Assembly: GCA_000310025.1 (NCBI GenBank)
Contig: FN649740.1
Coordinates: 140,728-204,727 of the forward strand
Length of the DNA stretch: 64,000 bases
Direction: 5' to 3'
From: Ectocarpus siliculosus
Lineage: Eukaryota > Sar > Phaeophyceae > Ectocarpales > Ectocarpaceae
Shown: one piece after another, positions 48,001 through 59,990 of the stretch
Layout: the number at the start of each line of letters is the position of its first letter
Position numbering within the stretch: the first letter of the stretch is position 1
The notes under the pieces: generated by a model
What the model saw: the letters and a program-made list of their open reading frames with translations, nothing else
Told to the model about the DNA's origin: nothing
The model's database searches: none
Made by a program: the position numbers and the translations under genes

Positions 48001-51000
48001 GGCGCTGTGGGACAGCAGTGCAGTCGAAGGTGGACCGGCTTTGATTCATGTATGACGGCGATTGTGCACTGTCTGCGTATGACAGGCATCATTCGGAGCA
48101 GGCCTCTTCCCCAAGTGCAATCAGGGCCCTCAACATTTATACGGAACTGCTGCTTCTTGTGTTGTATCCGACAACAACTTCCGGACGTTTGTCTCACACT
48201 CCCCATCACACAATCGCTACAACGGCGCCTTTTCGCACCCGAAAAACCTGGTATTGTGAGAATCGAAATTCATACAGCTGTTCCGTGCCCTGTGGTAGCT
48301 GCTCCGTTTAACTGCGCTGCGCCTCTCCCTCCATACAGTGACCTTACAACCAGCCCATCTCTCCCTTCCCCTCCCCTCCCCCGCTTGATGATGTGAGAGC
48401 CTGGTCCGGTGAGAATCCAGCGTGCTCCGTCCCAGCTCTGTAGGGATGCGAGGTCAATGGTCTAATGACTACGGCATGCATGGATATGAGTACACCCCCT
48501 CCCCTCCCGCCGCTTCGTCCCTCCTTGCTTGAGATCGGGCTTGGGGACTGCCTGGACCGGACGTGGGAGGTGACCGATTCCTTCTTCGGCGGTAGCCACG
48601 GCACACCGGCGGATGAGCGCTGCCGCATCGACCGACCCTACGCGCGCGTGTCCCGGGACAAGATGCAGGCGAACCTCAAGTCTCGCCTCTCCGCTGCAGG
48701 GGTGACCAAGATCAAGGGAAAAGTGGATGCCAAGACGGTGAGAGAAGAAAAACAACACGAGAGAAAATAGAGAGAAGACGATATCTACACTCACAACGGT
48801 TCCTTGGACAAAAAGCGCGCAGGCAGAGAGCGCGAGCACCGAACAATAAACTAGCAATTCCATCCACCGCCCACAGCACTCCAAGCCTTCTTTGACGAAA
48901 CACGTACGCAGTTGGAGCATTCCGCGGACGGGACATCGGTGTGCCTCGACGACGGGCAGCAGATCGACTGCCGCCTTTTGGTGGACTGCAGCGGCCACTA
49001 CTCGGAGCTTGTAGAGAGGGTCGGCGAGCACAACCCGGGGGTGCAGATCGCCTACGGCGCCGAGGTGGAGGTGAAGGGTGAGAATTACGAAGAGGTTTTT
49101 CTAAGTAGGCAAAACATGCTGGATGAAGCATACTGGGGTAAGGGTTACGGTCTGCGTACCCCCTGCCTGATCTTTTTTCGTAAGAAACTTACCGTAGGTA
49201 GTCCGCGTTGGGCCATGACGTTGTTGCGAACATCGGAAATCGGCGTTGTTGGCGTGATGACGAAGACCTTGCACGTATAACGAGGCGTCACCGGGGCCAA
49301 CCTCTTACATCGGGAACCAGAACGCCGATATCTCCTTGGATCAAAATTTCGAACCGCCCCCCCCCGCCGCCGTCCTTGCTCTCCAACGGCGTTTTTGCCC
49401 GGAACACCATGAAATATAACTGCACTCCCCGTACCGCACGAGCGCCGCCTCGTGTTTCTGCGATGTCATCGTTTCTGCATTGTTTCTGCATACATATCCA
49501 GGTTGCGTAAGATAACACACCCCCTGGACCGATTTTTCACAGCCCGAATACTCTACGACAAAGATGATGCCATAGTCAAAGAACATGCTTTCGCAAAGCT
49601 CTCCACGAGACGGCTCCAGTGCCGCCATTTTTGGCACCGTCTCCGTTTTTGCTACGGAGTAACCGAGCTTTGAAAATAGGCCAAGGGTGTGTGAGATCTT
49701 ACATCATGCAACCTTCGGGAACATGCACTCCCTCCTTTCTGCTCTTGACCAGAAGGAGAGGCCGCCCGCCAAGATGGAAACCACTACTACAGCAGTGGTC
49801 CCGGAATAATGCTGGTGCGAAGAAGCCGATTTCACGGGCATAATAGCGGGCAACCGTCATTATTCAGAGTATGAAACGACTTCAAAATTCCATCTGTGCC
49901 AGACGATTTCACAGGCATTATTCGGGCAACCGGCATTTTTTGGGACCGCTACTGTAAAGTGCATGTTGTCAAAAGTGCCGCACCCCCTTAACCCCCGCCG
50001 AAACCCCCGTTCCATTCCGTTTCCAATACCCGTCTGGCCAGACGGACACGCCCCATACGACGAGAACGCCATGTTGTTCATGGACTACCGCACTGACTAC
50101 GCGGACAAGGCGGAGCTCTCTCCCGAGGAGGTGAAGGGCTTGGACGACACGCCGACCTTCCTGTACGCGATGCCCATGGGAGCGGCGCCCAACGGCCAAC
50201 GGAGGATATTCTTCGAAGAGGTGACATGCGCATATACAGAAAACAAATGCAGCAGCGGTATGCCGGTGTGTGTGTTTTGTCGAGAGCACGGTGCACACGT
50301 GAATTTGCCCTCAAAGTGAGGGAGGCCTATTAGTGCTATATGCGTCTGTGGTCGTTTTCCGGTTTTCCAGCAACACGCACGAATGTGAACGGGTGAGTCA
50401 GAGAGCAAGCATCGAGTAAGCACGGCATGAGTTTTCTAAAGCGGGTCCCATGCCCCCCAGCGACGCCTGTCTGATCTACTCGAGCAAATGGCCCCCAGAC
50501 TTTGTTTTAGTCCCTGCGAGACACGTTTCGTTTACCCTGATCGAATCCACTATGAGTAGGTTTAAGTGGTTGGACACTCATAATTCAGGCTTGCATGAGG
50601 CCCCCAAGACTTACACAAACGCAAAGTTCTCTGATGGGTCGTGCTTGAAAGGGGAACAACCACACCAGGAAACGATCGGATATCCACAAGTTTTGCTGAT
50701 ACGAATCCCGACAGTAAACCACGAGATGATGGGCATTACTTGACCTTCAAGACTGCCAGGCTACACGTCATTTTAGTTTACCACCAAATTGTGGGCATCG
50801 ATATCGTCACGCCCCCCCTCCCCCCCCCCTTTGCCTGTCCTCTGTCCGCAGACGTCGCTGGTAGCGCGTCCCCCGATCTCGTTCGACCTGTGCAAGGAGC
50901 GCCTGTACCGTCGTCTGAAGCACCACGGCATCGAGGTCACCAAGGTGATGGACGAGGAGCTGTGCTACATCCCCATGGGCGGCGCCATGCCGAGCCTCAC

Positions 51001-54000
51001 CCAGGTCGGTCGGTCTTCGCGCTTGTCGAGCGGACGGGTTCGGTATGGTTTGGTTCGTGGTGTTGTCGTTCGTGTCCACCCCCCTGTGGTTGCGCTTTGA
51101 CTTGGGCGGCTCACCTCTCGTACGTGTTTCTTGTTGCGTGCTCGATTGCCTCCGCGTTTTTTCTAGAGATGTTCTTTTTAAAGGGGAGCTGGTGCTCCTT
51201 CGTCGGACAGCTGCTTGCAGATGTGTTATAGAGCCGGGCGCCTGGTTGCCGAGGGAGCACCCATTTGTACGAGGCAGAAGGAGCACGTGCTGGTGAAAGT
51301 GGCAGAAGCGTAAACTATTGATCGTAGTGAGCACCGTTTCAACACAATCGTCTCGGCCGTTGAGTCAACCGTTCGAGTGCGACAAGAGTTTGTTTGCGAT
51401 CATGTCTGTCTTTTGGGCTCCGCAGTGTTTCATCCAACACCTCTGCTGCCCGTTTTGTGGGTTTGGCCTGAAGTTTTTAACACCTTCCCTGCGATCCCAT
51501 CTACTCGTGATTCTCCCCCGTCATGGTTGTGTTTTTGCCACACCCCGCAGCGAGTGGTTGCGTTTGGCGGAGCGTCTGGACTAGTACACGCAGCCACAGG
51601 GTACATGCACGTGAGTGGCTGAACCGTAGAGTATTGAACACAAGCAGTTTTTGCAGGCTGGAGGGGTGCGGGAGTATACGCACCAAATGACACGAGTAGT
51701 CGATGGAGTTTTTTTTTTCGGGGAGGGGGTTCCGCCGGCTAGTAGCGCGGCAATGTACGGTGTAAGGGAATGGCCCTGCGTAGCGCCTGTAACACCAAGG
51801 TTTTGTCGCACGAGGTGGGCAAGGGATGGCCGACGAGGGGGCCACACGAACGAATCTTAGTCCCCTGTTGAGATATGGTGTTGGGATATTTCTGCTGTGG
51901 TACGGGTTTTTGTCCAATCCTCTTGTATTTTCCAGCTGGTGAGAGTTACGGGTGCCCCCGTGCGTTGTCGACCACGGAAGGCGTCCGGGTCAGTTGGACC
52001 GACATGGATGCCAGACGGTGCTGAGCAGAAACCGGCAAGGTTTTTATTGTGAGGACACACCAACAACATCACCATGAACAACACCAACAACCACAACTAT
52101 AACCACAACCGCAACCGCAACCGCAACCGCAACCGCAACCGCAACACGACGACAGCTTGACAGATACGGGTGCTAGAAGTTTCTGAGCAGAGACCGGCAC
52201 GGTTTTTATATTTACAGCACAACCCCACACCGCAACAACCGAAAACCTTGAAGGTGCGCATGCTGGCGGCGTCGGGGGCAGTCTCGAGAGCCATCGCGGC
52301 GGAGCTCAAGAAGGATGGGCCCGGCACCTCAGAGGCAGCCGCGAGAAGAGCCTACCAAGCCCTGTGGCCATCCAAGGCCAAGCTCCAGAGGGACTTCCAC
52401 GTCTTCGGAGGCGAGTTCCTGATGGCGCAGCCGGCGTCCACGCTGCGGGGGTTCTTCAACGGGTTCTTCAAGCTTCCGCTACCGCTGTGGGCGGTAAGAA
52501 TGGGGTCTGTGGGCTGTTGTGCGATGTGTTCACGTCGGTGGTGTTGTTGCCGATGTTGTGTCAAGAGTTGCGTGTAGCTGTGCCTATTTCGTACAATGTA
52601 CGGTCGATGCTGGGGGCTTGGTGCCTGTTGTTGGCGTTGTTGTTTGCATGCTTCATGTAGCCTTGTGACTGTTTCGATCATGGATTCAACTTTTGGGTTT
52701 GACGTTGTAGATTATTGCCCGTAGAACAGAAGAGAAGAAACCGCATCGAACTGCAAAATGTCGGAAACACAGCTTGTTCTAGGAACCGATGGGGGCACCG
52801 CAGATCTCCGGCCGTTTCGATCCCGGTGGCGTGGGTCAACGACGATACTATACGCCCTATAAGCGTGTTCGATACTGTGTACCAGAAGTTCGTGCTTCTA
52901 TAAAATAGAAAGAAGCCGACACACCTACCCACATTCAACCACTCATCCGTGCTCTCGTTCGGTGGTGCACTCTTGCACTCTTTGTGTTGATCCATTATTC
53001 GGGTTTCAGTGTTCTGGTGGTGTGATCTGACAGAGCCGTGCCTCCACGCAATTCACCTGAGCTTTTTTGGTTTGTTTCCGCCCCTTCCCCTCGTTTTTCA
53101 TTTCACGACTCCGGCAGGGCTTCCTATCTGGATACCCGAACCTCCCGCACAACGAGCTGCACCAGGACTGGCAGAGCCGCTTCAAATTCGGACTCCAGTT
53201 CTTCTTCAAGGTAACGCCATTCGCAACCCAAAGTTGGACCCTCCTCACGTAACTTGAACACGTCCGTCGAGTCCAGCTTGATTGGGTGGGTATGGAATTG
53301 TTCGTGTGATGGGTGGCACGCAGTTCTTTTGTATGTCTGACAGATATTTTCTCCGTCTGTCCTGAAATCGCAAAGCGACGTTTATCAGTGTTGATATTGG
53401 TGTTGAGGTTCATGAAATATCTCGCCTTTCTCGGACCAAAGTCTGTTTGGGCGTCGTGTTCTGTTTTGTGCCCCCACAGCAATCACACACGTCGTCTATT
53501 TTCCTCACGTCGCAGCAAATTGATCCCTCCGGGCATCTCACAGGCCAGCTTTCCGTTTTCTCGGCGCACGACCGACCAGCATTCCAGTTCACTGGAACGT
53601 ACAGTACATTCTCTGTTCCGCCAATCAACGTCGTTCTTTGTTCTGGCACGCGGTTCTCTCTGCGCACGGCCGGCCAGAACCAGTCAAGTGTAGAGTACGC
53701 TCGACTTTCTGCTGTGACCCGTTCGACAGCATGCAGCCTGTCGGCCTCTGTCCTGTGCTCCCGCTGATGCCACGGTCGCTTCTTCGTCTTGCCCCTCGCA
53801 CGCGATTCGTTCGTATCAATTTCTCTCACAACAGCCATCCCCACGCGTAAGCGAGATGTACGCTCACTCCCTGAGATGTGATCAGTTGTTATATCTGCAG
53901 TCATCCCACGCGTACAAAAATTGCGCTAGATCACAGCTCCTACAACAGAATGATCACCGCTGTGATCAGGGACGCAACGTTAACATTGGTTTGTGCTGAA

Positions 54001-54475
54001 AGGGGGCGTAGAGCAGTAGCAACGTGCGCGTCCTTCCGTTTTCCCGCCCAATCCCCTTTACGTTCTCGGTGCCGTCGTTATGTCGCATTTCTCCCCCTCG
54101 GCACTTAACTGCTGGTGCCGGTGCACAACGACAGTTGCCTTCTTCCGGATAACTAATCCCTTCCCCCGCCCCTTCTTCGTTGTGAACCCACGCTCCCATA
54201 TTCCGCCACCGCGCTGTCTACAGCTTGCGCCAGCGGTGCAGTTTCAGCTAGCGCTTGCGGGAGCGTTGAGCGGCTGGCAGTACGGCCTGATCAAGGCCGT
54301 CACCCCCCTGGCGGAGGAAGAAGAGGCCAAGGACCTGCTGTTTGATGCCGAGGTGGACGCCATCCGAGCCGCAGCCAAGGCCAAGGGTGACGCCGCCAGC
54401 GGCGCTAGCGCGGAAGGGAGCCCCGTTGCTGACGGCAAGAAGAAGGAGGAGAAGGAGCGGGCGTTAGCAGCATGA
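40624..54475 (+). CDS. LCYB: Lycopene beta-cyclase, plastid-targeted
   Basis: The enzyme closes both ends of lycopene to beta-carotene, feeding xanthophyll (fucoxanthin-type) synthesis in the plastid. Ten exons fit in phase: 40624-40983, 47471-47596, 48534-48737, 48912-49077, 50042-50220, 50852-51004, 51551-51610, 52254-52493, 53118-53210 and about 54224-54475, giving roughly 610 aa. A signal peptide (LLALLVQGLLAPSTAFVA) with Phe after the likely cleavage site is the heterokont bipartite plastid signal. Catalytic core motifs: dinucleotide fold VGYGPAGG, NYGVWVEEWEAL, YARVSRDKMQ, LLVDCSGHYSELV, DTPTFLYAMPMG, CYIPMGGAMP and GGASGLVHAATGYM. These match plant/algal LCYB. The C-terminus is Glu/Lys/Ala-rich. 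Intron 1 is about 6.5 kb because it holds an LTR element in antisense; the other introns are 0.2-1.1 kb. The acceptor of the last exon could also be 54242. Confidence 0.93.
41211..41697 (-). repeat. LTR, 3' copy relative to the element
   Basis: 487 bp, TGTTGG...CCAACA. It holds a cluster of about seven copies of GCGTGATAGC-type 10-mers (about 41.34-41.49 kb). Confidence 0.95.
41698..44131. other. Non-coding internal part of the LTR element
   Basis: This 2.4 kb is A/C-rich on the plus strand, with no long frame on either strand and no pol motif. A degenerate repeat built on ACCATTAAACCAG occurs at 41.83-42.02 kb. It probably carries packaging or spacer sequence. Confidence 0.7.
44132..46430 (-). 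CDS. Gag protein of the LTR element
   Basis: One long open frame reads from the right LTR into the internal region; its true start is uncertain because the frame is already open within the LTR. The middle part resembles copia-type Gag domains: WDAF-like opening EVPEWNDAFLKDRSVTVAF, then DQILASESPQAGWRVFQSYY and HFARGLLPMYDDVKDRILF. A knuckle-like FFCQVHGANSSHNTPDCHKL (C-x2-H-x5-H-x4-C) follows. Downstream are a poly-Gln tract coded by GCT/CAG repeats (about 44.98-45.04 kb) and a poly-Ala tract (about 44.39-44.43 kb). It is expected to form the virus-like particle that packages the element RNA in the cytoplasm. The element's pol is absent. Confidence 0.82.
46431..46917 (-). repeat. LTR, 5' copy relative to the element
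   Basis: 487 bp, nearly identical to the copy at 41211-41697. Transcription of the element should start here on the minus strand. Confidence 0.95.
52105..52145. repeat. AACCGC hexamer microsatellite
   Basis: About six AACCGC units, preceded by related AACCACAAC steps, lie in the LCYB intron just before exon 52254-52493. Confidence 0.85.
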
Positions 54476-57086
54476 TAATAATGGTCGTAGAGGAGTGTAG
54501 CGGTGTTTTGTGCGTGCCATGGTTTCGGGAGGATGTTTGCGGGCGCACTAGGTGTTTAGAACTGGCGTCCCGATTGGTACGAGTTTGCGTGCGTTGTTGG
54601 TCGTCTGCAAACTTTTGCCACTGACAACCGACCGAACAAGCTCACGCGAAGCGATGTTCTTCGCGCCTCTCGAGAGAGCTCCCCCTGGGGAGCATGAACC
54701 CGCACCGTTTAACATACACCCCTGACACCCAGCTATGGCATGGACCCATGTGTTTCCTTCGATGGAGTCTTTAGTTTGGAGCACCCAAGGCGTGCGCCCG
54801 AGTTCGTGATTAGAGAATTCGACCCTTCGTGATCGCAATCATCGACGGTATACTGTCTTGTCATAACCTTTTGACGGAAAACTGTGTGTCGTTAGAAGGA
54901 GCATTGAGGGTGACGTTCCCATCGTTTGTAGACATGCCGTCCCTTCTCTCCCTTCTTGTTTTACGCTTGTACAACATTTGGCTCTGGGGCAAGTCGTGAG
55001 AAGTGTGCACGGCCGCGAAGGACAAGCGACGGCGCGTATCTTTCTCTTCGGTGGTGGCTGCTTGTGGATACAGCTCCTGGTATATGTAGGCGTGTGGGCG
55101 GTTGGAAAAATGGACCCCTCTGACTCCTCCCACGGGGGCGCGGGTAATTGGTACCGCAGTTGGGCTTGTGTCGATGTGGACGGAATGGCGAATTTTCAAA
55201 CGACATGCCGTCGTAGGTAGCTCTGCCGATTTCTTTACCAAGGGGCGGCCGGGGCATGCTGCACTGAGGAGGGTGGGGTCTGACAGCAATATCTACATTT
55301 TTTTATTGCATAGAGGAGGAAAGCAGCCTGCGACGGCAATACAGTTCACGTCGCTTGGTACCTCTGGTAACAAATTTAGCAAATAGTGGTGGCTCTTGTG
55401 TGTTATTTTCTCGAATTGGCCGAATTTCGCGGAGAGGAACGGCTGTGCCTTTGGCCGCCGTTCCGTCTATCGGACAAGGGTGGTTGGAGTGGAGATCTTA
55501 TGAGGAGGTGGAGTGATAGAAAGATGGAACAAGACGTTTACCGAGTAGTTTTCACCCGAAGAGGTAAAAAAGGTGGCTTCACGGCTCAGACTGCGGCAGC
55601 GGGGTAGTTGAAGCTGAGTCGACATGGAAGACACTCATTCCTGTGTAGTAGACGAGCAGGATAGCGTAGAAACGACGCACTTGCTGTATGTGTGATCGCG
55701 GCGGGAATAAAAAAGGAGCTGGCTCCAGACGAGGTAGGGCTACCCCTGGGCCATTGTGCCTTTTTAGTGGCAGAATCGACGTAACCTCTTCCTTACAATA
55801 ATAGCGTTTCGGGCTGGGAAACATGCAATGGCCGAGTGTACGATCCCCGCAGTAGCAGTCGCTTGTCCACCAATCTTCGCTCCAAACTCGGCGAAGGGGC
55901 TCTGCAAGAGCAGCACTGACTGCGGAAGCAACTCGAGGCGAACCATGATAGCGACGGCTTTCCGCTCATTTTGCATCTCCCAATTGTGAAAGGAGATTTC
56001 TGGATGGCCAAATATCCCTGGTCGACCAGTGGCGTCAGTCACGGCGGCGTCACTTTTTTCGGAAAAATCCAGATATTTCAATCAGTGACCGTGGATGATG
56101 GAGAATTTGCAATCACGAATCTCATTGGGGACATGGCACACCGCAGAAGGAACGCGGGGAGAGCAATAAAAGAGAAAGACTCCCGCGTGGCCTAAATCCT
56201 GTGTGACGCAAGCTGTTGCTTCCAAACATCACATACCGAAGGCGTATCTCACGGGAGAAGTCTAGGTTGGGCTACATGTAGATGATAATACGCACACAGA
56301 CACTATAGAAAAGCAGGAAGCGCTTGGGGGGTAGTATGTCGTCTACCGAGTAAGCTGGTGACGTCATAAGGTCCCCTGTTTGAGACGCTTCTGTTTCCGC
56401 CGCATATGCCTTAGCTTCAGTACGACGAGGAAGGCATCACCGCCCCATGTGGTCGCTCGAGCGTTCGCCGTTGTAGAAGATACTTTTAATAATACCGTAG
56501 TGGTCTCCAACAGGGCGTCGTGACGACATGTGCTAACGTGCCAATTCCCTACTTCACCCCCCGAGTCCAACCAACTGCGCACAAGTGTCCACCGTTGCTC
56601 TGCGTCGGTGCCTCGACGCTCTTGGTTTCAGGAAAACAGCCATCCTTGCGGAGGACGGTCGCACTGCCTTCGTATTCAAAAAATCACCGGAAGCGCTGTT
56701 ACCGCCGAACTCAAACAATTAGAAACCATTTCCGAACAAACGCGCAGCCGGCGGCCGGCGGTGCTTACTTGCGAGCTTTCGACTCGCCGAGCCTGCGAGA
56801 GCTAACCGCCACGACAACTACAGGCGCGGGCTGCCGACATCACGAAAACACCCGCAACAAGGTGTAGTTTCAAAGAACGGTAGATCTCTGTACCGTTCGC
56901 GGCTTGCCGTCACCTTCAAACACTTCTTCTGGACGACACGTTTATTTTTCAGGAGGGGTGTACAACTCTGGGCGTCATGTCTAGTGTTCAGGGGAGGAGT
57001 GTAAAAATCTTGATGAATCTAATTTTCGGTAGCAAAGCGGCACGTCAAACACAAGCCCGCTTTGTCAACAACACACACAATAGGCA
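54476..57086. other. Intergenic region with one possible orphan exon
   Basis: Between the convergent ends of LCYB and the longin gene, a minus-strand frame around 56.0-55.79 kb reads EMQNERKAVAIMVRLELLPQ and PFAEFGAKIGGQATATAG. It ends at a good donor (ATT|GTAAGG), which looks like a coding exon. No further exon or family could be assigned. Confidence 0.3.
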
Positions 57087-59262
57087 CTAGATGACGAAGT
57101 TTGCGCGTCGAGCCGCGTACAACACAATACATGCTACGGCGACACCTGAGGAGAGAAGCAGGATAGCGCTCCTGATCCTCTTGCGGCCGGATCTAACCCT
57201 TGTATTCGCGAAAGAATCGTCAGGGCGTGCCACATCAGCACCAACCTCCCTATTCTCGTTCGCGTCTTTGAGGGAGAATACCTCTTGCGTAGCGGCCTTC
57301 AAGGCGGCCTCGTGCTCCGCGGTGAAGTGGAGGCGGGTAACCTCCGCTCCACTGTAGGTTGTGTTGTCCCCGGACAGTGGAGACTCGATGTCAGGCAGAT
57401 CTTCTCCCAGTAAGCGCCTGCTTCATAGCATTATTGCCGGAATAATAGCGTTGATTAAGGAGTACTCACGACACAGCGGCATCATCGACCTACGCACGTA
57501 CCAGAACAGGCCAAGGTGAAAACTGCGGCCCAACGACAGGGGGTAGTCTTCCGCCGCAGCTGCTCAGGCGAGGGGGATACGAAAACGAGTTATTGTGAAG
57601 AATGGGGCGTGAGAGCAATACCGCCATGCTCGACCCAACCCTCACCTTGTTTCCCTCTCACGCGCCAGGGTCCTTTCTATCACCTCGTACTTGGCCCAAG
57701 TACGCGACAGCTGAGCGTGGCATCGAGCGCTTTGTGAGTTTTCCTTTGTCGAAAACGCCAACGTTGATACGGTTGAGATGTACTCGATTTGCGCCTTAAT
57801 TTTCCCCAGAGACAGAGGAAAGATTGCGCACGTCAGAGTTGTGAAGTGGCCAGAACAAAAATGCCGTGTGCATGTGCGTCAAAAGCCAAGAGTATCTCAA
57901 GGGGGTAATAATGTCGAAGACCGACAACTCCCATTGTACCTCTAGCTAAAGGCACCAAATGCCCAGAATTTGACGACAGGATACATTGTAAGAAGAATAT
58001 ATCCTACCTTGTGCTTCGTTGCTACATTGAGCCGAGGTCGAGGATGATTCTGCACGAGGGGGAATGGAGCACTCTGCACGATAGGTGGCAGTATCCAACC
58101 TCTTATTCCTATCATCTCCCGTGAACACAAACAATATAGTCAACCAGATCTGAATATTCAGTACGTTATCGGTTAAGATATCGTCAAATCGAAAAATAGC
58201 ATCGTTGTCTCGCTCTCTGGCTGTGGAAAGGTGAGTGTTCGAACTTCAAGCTGTCACTGCGAAACAGACTCATTACATTGCACTCTACGTACACTATTGT
58301 AGCTTTCCGCAGTTCTGTCGCGCTAATGCAAGTATAGTATGTTTGCCTTGTCTTGGAGCTGTGTTGTACGAGAATCTGTTCCAAACCAAAAACGTCTTAT
58401 CAATCAGACCAGTACGCCCCATGGCATGCGCATTCATTGTCATGCTCGTTTTTCCTTTTCATATTCATCTCTAAAAATTCATAGACTGGTTTGGTGTGTT
58501 GTTTCGGGTACACCCTCACCTCTTCGAGGAGGCTCAACCCCACGGACAAGGGCACATCTTCTGCCGTAATGCAGGCGTACACTCGATGTTTATGATCAAC
58601 GATAACGTGTACAGCCAGCGCTGAACCGCGTGCAGTATAGCAACCTCCGGGAGAGACAGAGGAACTCGGCTGCGTCAGAACCTGTAGCAGGACGGCGCCC
58701 ACGCGTGAGATGGAATGAATGCGTGAGAGGGTGAGAGCGAGTCGTGATCGACATCGAAGTTTCTTCTCGCAAAAGCGTACAGTATAAGAGGCCATATGAG
58801 AGGGAAAACTAACTACATGTACGACGGCATGTATGGCGATATTTGAAAGACTTGTAGACTAAAAGGTGAAGGCGAATGCGTAGGAGTAGAGATTGACGCA
58901 CGCACCTCCTTTACCAGAGCTATCCTCTCGGTATCTCCTCCGAAAGGCACAAAGGTTGCGAGGCCCACCGCCACTCCGTTCAAAAACACACCAATGAAGG
59001 TTATCCGTGGCGCTTGTCTGCCGGCCTTCACAGCTGATAGTGCACGTTCTCCCACATCCAGCTTGCTGTGGCCACGATATTCCTCGTGCTGAGCACCTGA
59101 TGCCGAGTGTGCTCCGCCACCTTGTTTCTTGTCGCCAAAATGGTGTCCGTCCTCACGATCCTTGTGAGAACGTGTTGAAGAACGGCCGAGGCTTTCTCTC
59201 GTGCCGCCAGCCGTAAATGGTACGCGAGGCAAAACGGACAGACAGCTCGTTGCCATTGCCTT

Positions 59263-59295
<33 letters not shown>

Positions 59296-59673
59296 GGTTG
59301 TTCCATTTTCTGACCGGAAACCCGGACTAAGATGGGGTGTCGAAGTGGCACTTGTGCTACCGGCTCCCCCTTTTGGTGAGCGTCGTCGTCCTTTGGTAAT
59401 GGAACTATATCGATGAGAGCGTTTTACATGTAGGATGCCTGTAGACGCCGGCAGCTTACTTCGTAGACGGGACAGTAGCGAGCTCGATCTACCGCCTGTG
59501 GCAGCAGTATCAGTGGTAGCAAGAAGTGGAGGTTTGTCGCGAGGTGCCGCCCCTTTGTCGAGGACTTCGTTCCCAACAGGGGCTTCCTTTGCCTCTCCCT
59601 CTCTTCTAGGACTTCGGAGAACCCATCTTCTTGCCCTGGATGACATCCTGTTAGTGTTATTGCTGTCTGTCAC
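57087..59673 (-). CDS. Tail-anchored longin-domain protein (phytolongin- or VAMP-like)
   Basis: Likely a membrane-traffic protein. Exons read: 59673-58906, 58681-58520, about 57740-57646 and 57417-57087. Phase carries across the first and last of the three junctions; the splice between 58520 and the third exon is not settled. The first exon starts with about 220 residues of basic, Ser/Gly-rich, disordered sequence including a poly-Ala tract. A longin-like fold follows: RITFIGVFLNGVAVGLATF, the helix ERIALVKEVL, then AVHVIVDHKHRVYACITAED and VGLSLLEE. The C-terminus is a single membrane anchor (SAILLLSSGVAVACIVLYAA) with a short basic tail. Between longin and anchor no R-SNARE heptad pattern with the central Arg was recognised. 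This recalls plant phytolongins, which lost the SNARE motif. Longin assignment is by pattern; moderate confidence. Confidence 0.52.
59265..59297. repeat. GCT trinucleotide run in the longin gene
   Basis: About 11 GCT units on the plus strand give a poly-Ala tract (GCA-type codons) in the disordered N-terminal part of the minus-strand longin gene. Confidence 0.85.
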
Positions 59674-59990
59674 CCCTTATGACCAGAATGAATCAGGCAT
59701 CTTCATTCGGGGGGGGGGAGAGATCTGGGATCTGGGACGTAAGGAGAACTGACGAACTGACCGAGTGTTCGTCACCGAAGTGCGGCGGGTTTTCTGACGC
59801 TTGGAAGGAATCAAGTGTAACCGTCGCGCTTACACTACGTAGTTCTTGGTGAAGAACTTGGGTGTCGGTTCGTCTACAGGCAACAGGCACACACAGCAGA
59901 ACATCGAACAGGAGAAGAACAAAACCTCATTCGTCCTGAACCCTGCTCTCGAAAGATGGGTACTCCACTTGGACAAAAACACTCACCACC
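59674..59990. promoter_or_regulatory. Divergent spacer, probable shared promoter of the longin and ARM genes
   Basis: The spacer is 317 bp between the two predicted ATGs. It holds a G-run (about 59.71 kb) but no clear TATA box. The role is inferred from geometry. Confidence 0.45.

Noticed and set aside
53410-53904. A 164-aa minus-strand gene inside an LCYB intron
   Set aside because: It has no recognisable motif; chance frame in GC-rich intron sequence.
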